In this document: positions 1 to 6,241 of the stretch, in pieces | Numbering within the stretch: the first letter of the stretch is position 1 | Layout: each line of letters begins with the position of its first letter | DNA from: CAYSLC01 sp964431545 | GTDB lineage: Bacteria > Desulfobacterota > Desulfobacteria > Desulfobacterales > JAABSP01 | NCBI GenBank assembly: GCA_964431545.1 | Contig: CAYSLC010000272.1 | Coordinates: forward strand, 1 to 6,483 | Direction of reading: 5' to 3' | Length of the DNA stretch: 6,483 bases | Position numbers and translations under genes: made by a program | Notes under the pieces: generated by a model | Databases searched by the model: none | What the model was told of the DNA's origin: nothing | What the model saw: only the letters and a program-made list of their open reading frames with translations

Positions 1-372
1 CTCGCCGACTTCGAAAAGGACGCCATCCAGACCAACACCAACGAGCTTCAGTACTCCATCCTGGAGCGGAACGTCGAGACCAACCAGAAGCTCTATGAAA
101 CCCTGCTGGGCAAGATCAAGGAGGCTGATGTGGCGGAGAACCTGGAGGAGTCGAACCTGCGGATTGCGGAGGCGGCGGTGGTTCCCAGGGTCCCCATCTC
201 CCCCAACCGAAAACGGGATGCCCTTCTGGGGGCCGTTCTCGGCCTGTTTCTCGGCGTCGGTCTGGCCTTTTTGATCGAATATTTGGACCGCACCATCCGC
301 ACGGAAGGGGATGTCCAGCAATACCTCGGGCTGCCGGTCCTCTCCACGGTCCCGGAAGCGGACAATCCCTGA
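1..372 (+). CDS. Wzz/GumC-family polysaccharide co-polymerase, C-terminal part (5' end outside window)
   Basis: The reading frame is open from the first base and ends at TGA 370-372, giving 123 residues of a longer protein. An in-frame GTG at 130 is internal, because the coding sense continues upstream of it. Residues 1-58 are polar and helical, as expected for the periplasmic coiled-coil arm. Next comes the proline-rich stretch VVPRVPISPNR (60-70), typical of the GNVR/Wzz C-terminal region just before the second membrane helix. That helix spans about 73-94 and is followed by a short cytoplasmic tail with DRTIRTEGDVQQYLGLPVL, the family's usual ending. Members of this family sit in the inner membrane, set polymer length or aid export, and pair with a BY-kinase, which here is the next gene. 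The tail stops soon after the LPVL motif, so the kinase domain is not fused in this annotation. However, the kinase gene lies downstream in the same frame (see findings). The family call is firm; whether it acts on capsule, EPS or O-antigen cannot be told. Confidence 0.93.
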   Translation, partial: LADFEKDAIQTNTNELQYSILERNVETNQKLYETLLGKIKEADVAENLEESNLRIAEAAVVPRVPISPNRKRDALLGAVLGLFLGVGLAFLIEYLDRTIRTEGDVQQYLGLPVLSTVPEADNP

Positions 373-429
373 TCCGGCGTCATAGACAACCACCCCATTC
401 CAAAAAGGCCGCCCCGGAGCACACCGTCC

Positions 430-1665
430 ATGAGATCGCGTAGAGAAAAAAAGCGCAACAGACCGGGCATCCCGCCCCATTTAATGATGAATGCAAGGGC
501 GGTCAACCCGCGGTATGCCGAATCCTTCCGGACCCTCCGGGCCAATGTCCAGTTTGCGTTTACCGAGCGGAAATTCCAGACCCTTCTGGTGACCAGCGCC
601 GGGGTGGGGGAGGGAAAGACCGTTACGGTCGCCAACCTCGGCTATACCATCTCCAAGACCGGACTGAAGGTGCTGATGATCGATGCGGACATGCGGCGGC
701 CCTTCCTCAGCGAGTTTCTGCCCCACAATGGGTCCATGGGGCTCAGCGGCATCCTGTCGGAGCTGTTCAGCATGGATGTCAAGGCCGGCGAACTCTCCAA
801 GGTCTCCGTGGGCGATCTTTTTCGGCTGATCTCCCTCCAGAACCGGACCGGCCGGCTCCATTTGAGCGAGAACGGTGAAAAGATCGATATCCTCTTTTTC
901 CGGGGAGAGATCCTCCACCTCGACTGGCGCAACCGGCCGGCCGACGACCGGCTGGCGGCCGTTCTGGTGCAGAAGAAGCTGATCACCCGGGACCAGGCCC
1001 AGATGGCCCTGGAGACCCAGAAGCGCTCTGGGTACCGTCTCGGATATGTCCTGGTCAACATGGGCCTGGTGAAGGAGGAGACCTTACGGGATCCCCTGAC
1101 GATCCATATGATGGAGGCCATGCGGGTCGTGTTGCAGATGAAATCCGGAGCGTTCCGGTTCGAGGATGTGGCCGAATCGAGCCTGGGAGGGCCCAATTTC
1201 AGGCCTTTCGATTTCCGGGAGATCGACCGGCGGATCCTCCTCGGAGACGAAGACCTGCCCTTCCTCGACCGGAAGATCCGCGGTGCCGTCATCGAGACCG
1301 ACGTGCCGAATCTATCCATACTCCCCTCGGGAAAACGTCCCCCCAATCCCAATGAGCTTCTCGGAACCGGGCGGGTCGATTTCCTCCTGAACCACCTCAA
1401 AAAGACCTTTGATGTGATTCTGTTGGACACCCCTCCCGTGTTGCCCGCCACCGACGCCACGGTCCTGGCTCCGCTGGTCGACGGCGTGGTGGTGGTGGTC
1501 CGCTCCGGCCTGCTCAACCGGGATGTCGTTCAGAAGAGCATCGAGCAGCTCAAGATGGCCCGTTCCAATCTTGTGGGGGTGGTCCTCAACGGGGTGAACA
1601 TGCGCAAGGACGGCTACTACCGCTACTACTACAAGTACTATTCCCAGTACCACGACAAAACCTGA
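430..1665 (+). CDS. CpsD/CapB-family tyrosine-protein kinase (BY-kinase) with inserted DUF4388/PATAN + MshEN-like module
   Basis: This is a cytoplasmic autokinase of 411 aa that would phosphorylate its own C-terminal tyrosines and, with the Wzz/GumC partner encoded just upstream, control polymer assembly. The kinase parts are: E31-x2-R34-x2-R37 (the oligomerisation motif in ESFRTLR); Walker A SAGVGEGKT at 56-64 with K63 (Val at 59, where Pro is usual); Walker A' VLMIDADMRRP at 81-91 with D85 and D87; LSILPSG..PPNPNELL around 295-311; Walker B DVILLDTPP at 328-336 with D333; and a C-terminal tail with eight tyrosines at 396-407. Unfused relatives have only about 30 residues between the GLSGIL (104-109) and LPSG (298-301) segments; here there are about 190. 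The extra block reads as DUF4388/PATAN plus MshEN. ATG 430 is preceded by GGAG at 416-419 with a 10-nt gap. The stop lies 22 nt before the TPR gene, so the two are probably co-transcribed. The kinase call is secure; the function of the insert is inferred. Confidence 0.93.
   Translation: MRSRREKKRNRPGIPPHLMMNARAVNPRYAESFRTLRANVQFAFTERKFQTLLVTSAGVGEGKTVTVANLGYTISKTGLKVLMIDADMRRPFLSEFLPHNGSMGLSGILSELFSMDVKAGELSKVSVGDLFRLISLQNRTGRLHLSENGEKIDILFFRGEILHLDWRNRPADDRLAAVLVQKKLITRDQAQMALETQKRSGYRLGYVLVNMGLVKEETLRDPLTIHMMEAMRVVLQMKSGAFRFEDVAESSLGGPNFRPFDFREIDRRILLGDEDLPFLDRKIRGAVIETDVPNLSILPSGKRPPNPNELLGTGRVDFLLNHLKKTFDVILLDTPPVLPATDATVLAPLVDGVVVVVRSGLLNRDVVQKSIEQLKMARSNLVGVVLNGVNMRKDGYYRYYYKYYSQYHDKT
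772..1290 (+). other. Inserted domain block inside the kinase: DUF4388/PATAN split around an MshEN-like repeat
   Basis: This covers kinase residues about 115-287. Residues 119-166 (LSKVSVGDLFRLISL, then KTG-like NRTGRLHL, then ILFFRGEILH) match the first half of a DUF4388/PATAN domain as I know it. Residues 227-246 (MMEAMRVVLQMKSGAFRFED) match its closing 'EGxFxF' part. Between them, residues 174-197 and 203-226 form two 24-residue motifs separated by the five residues KRSGY. This is the spacing of the MshEN c-di-GMP-binding domain (RLGxxLVxxGLIxxxxLxxxLxxQ). Motif 1 deviates at the RLG glycine (A176) and the second glycine (K183) but keeps the final Q197. Motif 2 keeps R203-L204-G205 and G212 but ends in H226 instead of Gln. 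The kinase fold resumes with VIETDVPNLSILPSG. Boundaries are estimates made by eye. Confidence 0.78.
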
Positions 1666-1687
1666 ACCTGAATCCTGAAAATCGAAC

Positions 1688-3232
1688 ATGGCGCCGAAGG
1701 TTCGCTCCCTGCTGTTCTTGCGGATCGCCGTATCCCTGGGGATCTTCGTCCTTTCTGGGGCGGGGTTTTGGTTGATGTCCGGCCGGCTGGTGGGCCACAT
1801 CCACAAATATTGGGGCTCGAGGTTTCTGACCGCCGAGAACCACGGGGTTGCGGAGGATCACCTGGACCGCGCCCTCGGATACATTCCCCGGGACGACGAG
1901 ATCCATCGCATGCTCGGAAAACTCTCCTTCGACCGAAGCCTGGCCGCGACGGAGATGGAACCGATCTACCGGTATGGCAGCCGATCCGCCGAACACTTCT
2001 CCCGGGCCCTCGCCCTCAACCCCATGGACGCCGAAAGCGCCTACGGAATGGCAAGGGTGCGAGAACGCCTGGAGGTCCTCACCGAATACGGCTACCCCGA
2101 TGCCGCCGGGCCGGAGTCCGGTCCTCTCCATTACTATAGAACCGCCCTGGAGTTGCGTCCCGGCGGCATCCGCTTCACCTACGGCCTCGCCCGGTACCTG
2201 CACCGGAAGGGGATGGCGGAGGCGCTGCGGGAGACCGTCGAACGGCTCGTTCGGGTCTCCCCCTCCGTGGTCCCGCGCCTCCGATCGGAACCGTTCTGGT
2301 CCCCCGAGGTCCGAAAGGCCTGCATGGAAGGCCTTCGAATGGCGATCCAAGAGGGGACCGCCCTCCGACGGGCCCACGAGCGGTTGTCCGCCCTCCTGGC
2401 CGAGGAGGAAGCGTGGGCGGAGGCGGTCGACCATTACCGGGCCGCCATGGAGATCGACGCCCACGGAAACACGGCCAATACCCTCTTCCATCTGGGAGGG
2501 CTCCACCTCAAGGCCGGAAACGAAAAACAGGCCTTCGACCTTCTGGTGGACGGGCTGACCCGGAGCCGGGATCCCGAAGCCTGGATGAAAAAAGCCTTCG
2601 GTCTCTTCGCCGGACAGGACCGCCCCCATCTGGCCGCGGCGTTGCATGCCGCCGCACAAGAGCGGTATCCCCGCTACCGCGATGTCCTGGAGATCCTCTG
2701 GGCCCGTTTTCTCATGGGCCAAAACCGGCCGGAGGATGCCCGCGGCGTTCTGGAAGGCCTTGCCGAAAGGTCGAACCCCGAGGCCTATTTTCTTTTGGCG
2801 CGGATCGCCCAACGGCAGGGGGACTGGGATCGTGTCGAACTGGCCATTCAGAAGGCCACCCTCCTGGACCCGAGAAATCTTCAATACCGTCTGATGTTCT
2901 CCCAGGTCCTGCAGCGTTTCGGCAAGCTGGACCGGGCGGAGATGGAGGCGGACGCGGCAATTCGGTTTTCCCCGGAGCCGACGCCGGGGATCTACAACCA
3001 TCGGGCCGGGATCCGGTGGAAAAAGGGGGAATACAGAGGAGCCGCCGAGGACTGGGGGCGGGCCTTTGAATTGGCGCCGGACCGGGCGGTCTACCGGTCC
3101 AACATGGGGCGGGCACAGGAGAAGCTGGGGAACAAGCACCTGGCCTTGTCCCATTACAGAGCAGCCCTTGAACTCGACCCCGACAACGAGCGCTACCGCA
3201 AACAACTTCGGGCCCTTGCCCGGCAGGAGTAG
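1688..3232 (+). CDS. Membrane-anchored tetratricopeptide-repeat (TPR) protein of polysaccharide locus
   Basis: This 514-aa protein starts with a short basic N-terminus (MAPKVR) and one hydrophobic helix at about 8-30, so it is probably anchored in the inner membrane with the rest in the periplasm. No signal-peptidase or lipobox site is obvious. The remainder is alpha-helical with TPR-type repeats. The clearest are around 228-257 (AWAEAVDHYRAAMEID), 264-296, 365-396 (YFLLARIAQRQGDWDRVELAIQ...LLDP), 398-430, 434-466 (YNHRAGIRWKKGEYRGAAEDW) and 468-500 (GNKHLALSHYRAALELDPDN). More degenerate units lie at 49-70, 95-125 and 148-176. TPR proteins are protein-protein scaffolds, and in EPS and O-antigen clusters they often accompany a Wzy/ligase, which is the next gene here. 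The ATG lies 22 nt after the kinase stop without a clear Shine-Dalgarno site, so translation may depend on coupling. No specific function can be assigned. The C-terminal repeats are the most canonical. Confidence 0.88.
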   Translation: MAPKVRSLLFLRIAVSLGIFVLSGAGFWLMSGRLVGHIHKYWGSRFLTAENHGVAEDHLDRALGYIPRDDEIHRMLGKLSFDRSLAATEMEPIYRYGSRSAEHFSRALALNPMDAESAYGMARVRERLEVLTEYGYPDAAGPESGPLHYYRTALELRPGGIRFTYGLARYLHRKGMAEALRETVERLVRVSPSVVPRLRSEPFWSPEVRKACMEGLRMAIQEGTALRRAHERLSALLAEEEAWAEAVDHYRAAMEIDAHGNTANTLFHLGGLHLKAGNEKQAFDLLVDGLTRSRDPEAWMKKAFGLFAGQDRPHLAAALHAAAQERYPRYRDVLEILWARFLMGQNRPEDARGVLEGLAERSNPEAYFLLARIAQRQGDWDRVELAIQKATLLDPRNLQYRLMFSQVLQRFGKLDRAEMEADAAIRFSPEPTPGIYNHRAGIRWKKGEYRGAAEDWGRAFELAPDRAVYRSNMGRAQEKLGNKHLALSHYRAALELDPDNERYRKQLRALARQE

Positions 3233-3262
3233 GGGTCCCGGACGATTTTCCCCTTTTTTTTT
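3231..3262 (+). terminator. Possible weak intrinsic terminator after the TPR gene
   Basis: The stop codon of the TPR gene runs into AGGGG (3231-3235). After a 14-nt loop this can pair with CCCCT (3250-3254), directly followed by a run of T to 3262. The T-run is strong, but the stem is only about 5 bp and the loop is long, so termination may be partial or absent. Confidence 0.4.
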
Positions 3263-3458
3263 CACTTCGGGAAAGCTATAGTGGGTCCTTCCAGTAAAGG
3301 GACATTGCGAAAGGTAACGCGGAGGATACTCGAAGGATATACCGGAGACCGAGGCTCGGATCCTAGGGTCGATATCGGCCTAAATGGTAATAAAATACAA
3401 CTAAAACAGATGGTTATTCCGGATTCTCATCGTAATCCGAAAGGCGGAGCTGTCTTCC
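3263..3458 (+). other. AT-richer intergenic/leader region before the ligase gene
   Basis: The gap of roughly 200 nt is less GC-rich than the genes beside it, and I recognise no RNA family in it. I compared it from memory with c-di-GMP (GEMM) and cGAMP riboswitch cores and found no match. Visible elements are: a TATAGT hexamer at 3277-3282, which would suit a -10 box but has no good -35 box; several small hairpins, such as CGGATT 3420-3425 pairing with AATCCG 3434-3439 across an 8-nt loop; and an A/T-rich stretch at 3381-3410. Open frames are present, including GTG 3281 to TAA 3461-3463 (60 codons) and, nested in the same frame, ATG 3410 (17 codons). Their products resemble nothing I know. The region could be the promoter and leader of the ligase-flippase half of the cluster. 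Confidence 0.45.
3446..3449 (+). promoter_or_regulatory. Candidate ribosome binding site for the ligase gene
   Basis: GGAG in the context AAGGCGGAGC lies 9 nt before the ATT codon at 3459. It is the only good Shine-Dalgarno match near the point where the ligase coding sense begins. It is far (78 nt) from the first canonical in-frame start, TTG 3528. It therefore favours initiation at or close to 3459. Confidence 0.45.
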
Positions 3459-4721
3459 ATTAACGCCGATTCTTCCCTTTCCACAACGTCCAGATCGATC
3501 CTGTGGCTCCTGCTGATCTTCACCCCCTTGGCCCGGGGTTCCGTCCAGGATTGGGCCGTCACCCTGCTGGAGATGGGGATCCTCCTCTCCGCCACCGCCC
3601 TTTTCCTGGGCCGGAGCCTCTCCTGGCAATGGCGCTGGGAGCGGACGGTCCTGGACGGTCCCCTGTCGGTGTTGACGCTGCTGGTCCTGGCCTCGGCGGC
3701 GGCATCCCGGCACCACCGGACCAGCCTGTGGGCGGTCGTGCTATTCCTCGGTTACCTCCTCGTCTTCCACCTGGCCGTCCATCTGATCCGAACCCGGTCA
3801 AGCGTGAGGACGACCATCCGAATCATCCTCTGGACGGCCGTCGTTGTCGCCGCCATCGGTTTCCTGAAGGGCACCGGATCACCTCTGGTCTCCTGGTGGG
3901 TCTACGAACATGAAAACCCACTCTTTCGAATGTCGGCCACATTCGGAAACGCGGATCACCTAGCCGGCTACATGGAGATGGTCCTGCTGCTGGCCCTGGG
4001 TTCCCATCTCTATCCCTCCAAACCGGCCGGAGGCCGATCCGGTTGGGTTTTGATCGCGGTCCTGGCCGCGACATTGCTCTTTACCCTCTCCAGGGGCGGG
4101 TGGATCGGCGCAATTGCCGGGCTCTATTTCCTGATCATATTCCACTACCGGCTTTCCGCCGAATCGGAGCGGCGGATCGCCGCCACCCTCCTGGTCTTGA
4201 TCTCCGCCGTCGCTCTGGTCGTCCTGATGAGTACGCCGGTGGCCAAGCGGATCCGGACCTTCGAACACCGGGAGAAGATGCCAAGCCTCCAAGGCCGGAT
4301 GGCCGTATGGAGGGCCACCATCGAGATGGCCAAAGATCACCCGATCTTCGGCGTCGGTCCCGGAAATTATTCCAACGTCTTTCAGCGGTACCAACCCCAC
4401 GGGGCCGGCGCCCGCTACTTCTTCGCCCACAACGATTACCTCCACTTCCTTTCGGAACTTGGGTTGCTCCTTGTGCCGATCCTGGTGTGGACCGCCGTCC
4501 GGTTTTTCCGGCAAGGCATCCGTAAACTCGGAAGCTCCAGCCGATTGGTGGTGGGGACCACCCTGGGGGCCATGTCCGGCATCGTGGCCATCCTGGTCCA
4601 CAGCGCCGGAGATTTCAACCTCCATATCCCTGCAAACGCTCTGCTTTTCGTCATCCTGGCCGCCCTGGTGGTATCACCGGAACCGGGGACGGACGGGCCG
4701 GCCCGTCGAAAGCTGTCGTGA
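3459..4721 (+). CDS. O-antigen ligase / Wzy-type polymerase (O-antigen ligase family, Wzy_C)
   Basis: This is a polytopic inner-membrane protein that would either transfer lipid-linked glycan to an acceptor or polymerise repeat units in the periplasm; sequence alone does not separate WaaL from Wzy. Counting from ATT 3459 gives 420 aa. Hallmarks are: TFGNADHLAGYMEM at 161-174; LSRGGW at 210-215; R280...W284 in the run into KDHPIFGVGPGN (292-303), the start of the large periplasmic loop; FFAHNDYLHFLSELG at 321-335 with H324, N325, D326 and E333; and a late helix with HSAGDFNLHIPAN at 381-393. The N-terminus PLARGSVQDWA matches the family's first-helix motif. Its leading hydrophobic part, SILWLLLIFT, is encoded upstream of TTG 3528, the first canonical start. 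Coding must therefore begin earlier. ATT 3459 has GGAG 9 nt upstream, but an ATT start is unusual, so 3528 remains the conservative alternative. Stop TGA is at 4719-4721; the flippase follows after 74 nt. Confidence 0.88.
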   Translation: MNADSSLSTTSRSILWLLLIFTPLARGSVQDWAVTLLEMGILLSATALFLGRSLSWQWRWERTVLDGPLSVLTLLVLASAAASRHHRTSLWAVVLFLGYLLVFHLAVHLIRTRSSVRTTIRIILWTAVVVAAIGFLKGTGSPLVSWWVYEHENPLFRMSATFGNADHLAGYMEMVLLLALGSHLYPSKPAGGRSGWVLIAVLAATLLFTLSRGGWIGAIAGLYFLIIFHYRLSAESERRIAATLLVLISAVALVVLMSTPVAKRIRTFEHREKMPSLQGRMAVWRATIEMAKDHPIFGVGPGNYSNVFQRYQPHGAGARYFFAHNDYLHFLSELGLLLVPILVWTAVRFFRQGIRKLGSSSRLVVGTTLGAMSGIVAILVHSAGDFNLHIPANALLFVILAALVVSPEPGTDGPARRKLS

Positions 4722-4784
4722 TTGACCCTCGAACACCGCCTTTCCCAAAGGTTTGATGCCCAAACCCCATCGGGAGTCCCCCAT

Positions 4785-4788
4785 GGAG
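4785..4788 (+). promoter_or_regulatory. Ribosome binding site that decides the flippase start
   Basis: GGAG sits one base before ATG 4790 but 7 nt before ATG 4796 (sequence GGAGCATGTCGATG). The spacing fits initiation at the second ATG and is too tight for the first, so the flippase most likely starts at 4796. Confidence 0.6.
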
Positions 4789-4795
4789 CATGTCG

Positions 4796-6145
4796 ATGTT
4801 CGATGCGCTGAAATCCAAATGGACCCATATGCGCTCGGACGCAAACTTTTCCGAAATCATGACGGGCTCCATCTGGGCTTTGGCCGCCCGGGTAGCGGCG
4901 ATGGGGCTGGGCGTGGTCGCCAGCATGATCATCGCCCGAATTTACGGCGCCGAAGCCCTGGGCGTCGTCTCCGTGTTATACTCCTTTCTTCTGTTGACGA
5001 CCCTTTTTACGGTTCTGGGGACGAATACATCCATGCTGCGTCTGATCCCGGAGCATATCGCCAAGTATTCTCCGGCCTCGGCCTTTGCGGTGTATCGGAA
5101 GACCCAGTATTTTGTGGCCGGCGTCTCCGCCTTGGTCGGCGGTCTGCTCTTTTGGGCCTCCGGTTTTGTGGCCGGCACGATCTTTTCGAAACCGGATCTG
5201 GAGCCGTATTTCATCCTGGGCGCGGTTTGCATCGTCTTCAAATCGCTTATGATATTGAACACGCAGGCGGTTCGGGGACTTCGACTGATTCGGGGTTTTG
5301 CCCTGATGCTGACCTTGCCGCAGCTGTTTAACCTCGCTCTCCTGCTGATCCTGGGCTCTTTTTTCGCCGGTCGGGATGTTCCGGTCTATTCTTTGCTCGG
5401 CGGTTTTGCACTCACCGGCATCACGGGCTGTGTGATCATGCAGTACGCCTTCAAAACGATGATCCGGCCCGATGACACCATCCGTCACACCTCGATGGTC
5501 GAGATTCTGTCCCTTTCGGTCGCGATGCTCATGACCGCCGCAATGCACTTTCTGATCGGGCAGACAGGGATCATTCTGCTGGGGATGTTTCGAAGCGCGG
5601 CGGAAGTGGGCTACTATGCGGTTGCGGTGAAGCTGGCCACATTGACGTCTTTCATCCTCACGGCCATAACATCGATGGCCGCGCCGAAATTTTCCGAACT
5701 CTTCCACAAAGGAAAAATGGACGAACTCTTTTCCATTGCAAAAAAATCCGCCAAACTCATTTTCTGGACGTCGACGCCTATCCTGGTTCTGTTGCTCGCC
5801 TTTGGGAGACCCGTTCTCGGGATTCTTTTCGGCCGGGCATTCACAGTGGCATACGGGGCCATGGCGATTCTTGTTCTGGGCCAATTTGTCAATTCCGTCT
5901 CCGGTTCCACCGGTATGTTCATGAGCATGACCGGCCGGGAAAAACAATTCGGGGGGATTATGCTTTTTGCCGCCGTGATCAACGTTCTGCTCAATCTACT
6001 CCTGATCCCGAGGTTCGGTATCGTCGGTTCAGCGACCGCGGGCATGGTCAGTCTCTCCTTCTGGAACATCACGGCGCTGGCGTACATCAAGCACGAGCAT
6101 GGGCAGACGACGGGATATTTGCCTTGGGTGATGGGTTATGGGTGA
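4796..6145 (+). CDS. Oligosaccharide flippase family protein (Wzx-like, MATE/MVF superfamily)
   Basis: This predicted 449-aa inner-membrane protein has about 12 hydrophobic helices and would flip undecaprenyl-linked repeat units from the cytoplasmic to the periplasmic face. Helices (numbered from ATG 4796) are roughly 22-48, 53-78, 101-123, 136-153, 165-188, 193-215, 230-253, 268-296, 318-343, 348-373, 383-406 and 408-428. The first helix region (IMTGSIWALAARVAAMGLG...IARIYGAEALGV) is the standard Wzx/polysaccharide-synthesis N-terminus. The mid segment MLGMFRSAAEVGYYAVAVK-like (ILLGMFRSAAEVGYYAVA), NSVSGSTGMFMSMTG and the C-terminal FGIVGSATA...YIKHEHG are typical of the family. Length and helix count are normal, so it appears intact, although its last few codons (after YLPW) lie in a short repeat. 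Its base composition is lower in GC than the upstream genes. For example, 5941-6000 has 27 G/C of 60, against 45 of 60 at 2221-2280. This may mean separate acquisition. Substrate is unknown. Confidence 0.92.
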   Translation: MFDALKSKWTHMRSDANFSEIMTGSIWALAARVAAMGLGVVASMIIARIYGAEALGVVSVLYSFLLLTTLFTVLGTNTSMLRLIPEHIAKYSPASAFAVYRKTQYFVAGVSALVGGLLFWASGFVAGTIFSKPDLEPYFILGAVCIVFKSLMILNTQAVRGLRLIRGFALMLTLPQLFNLALLLILGSFFAGRDVPVYSLLGGFALTGITGCVIMQYAFKTMIRPDDTIRHTSMVEILSLSVAMLMTAAMHFLIGQTGIILLGMFRSAAEVGYYAVAVKLATLTSFILTAITSMAAPKFSELFHKGKMDELFSIAKKSAKLIFWTSTPILVLLLAFGRPVLGILFGRAFTVAYGAMAILVLGQFVNSVSGSTGMFMSMTGREKQFGGIMLFAAVINVLLNLLLIPRFGIVGSATAGMVSLSFWNITALAYIKHEHGQTTGYLPWVMGYG

Positions 6146-6150
6146 TGGGG
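6125..6150 (+). repeat. Short tandem repeat (TGGGTGATGGG) spanning the flippase stop codon
   Basis: TGGGTGATGGG occurs at 6125-6135 and again at 6139-6149, a 14-nt period with TTA between the copies. The second copy supplies the TGA stop of the flippase (6143-6145), so the final residues VMGYG are repeat-encoded. Similar GGGTGATGGG strings are, from memory, scattered in intergenic DNA of various proteobacteria; that needs a genome-wide count. Confidence 0.7.
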
Positions 6151-6177
6151 AAATGAATCGTGATTTTGGCCGTGGAT

Positions 6178-6204
6178 TTGACATTTTTTCGGCTGATGTA
6201 AAAT
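6178..6204 (+). promoter_or_regulatory. Candidate sigma-70 type promoter
   Basis: TTGACA at 6178-6183 is a perfect -35 hexamer. TAAAAT at 6199-6204 matches the -10 consensus at five of six positions. The spacer is 15 nt, shorter than the optimal 17. The pair points at the small remnant ORF starting at 6242. The A/T-rich ATTTT...AAAATTTTTTT pattern here could instead be a weak terminator for the flippase transcript. Confidence 0.4.
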
Positions 6205-6241
6205 TTTTTTGAACCACTGTGGAGATGAAAGAACCATCGCC

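Noticed and set aside
642..1517. Minus-strand open frame antisense to the kinase gene
   Set aside because: It gives a Ser/Arg/Thr-rich product without motifs, and the opposite strand has textbook Walker motifs. It is an effect of high GC at third positions.
1661..1679. Three CCTGAA copies after the kinase coding end
   Set aside because: The copies are only 6 nt long, and the first contains the stop codon. This is too short to be a meaningful repeat.
1586..3265. Very long minus-strand open frame (559 codons) antisense to the TPR gene
   Set aside because: It is a shadow of the GC-rich TPR gene. Its translation is rich in Gly/Pro with no domain signature, while the + strand frame shows clear TPR repeats.
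3290..3400. Riboswitch of the c-di-GMP-I/GEMM type, suggested by GCGAAAGG and small stems
   Set aside because: The conserved core sequences and the tetraloop-receptor arrangement are missing. The stems I can draw are only 3-4 bp.
3281..3463. 60-codon + strand ORF in the gap before the ligase
   Set aside because: It has a GTG start with no clear ribosome binding site and resembles no family I know. It is mentioned only as a possible leader or coupling frame, not annotated as a gene.
4976..5947. Minus-strand 323-codon frame antisense to the flippase
   Set aside because: It is hydrophilic and His/Gln/Arg-rich, as expected from the complement of a membrane-protein gene. No signature is present.
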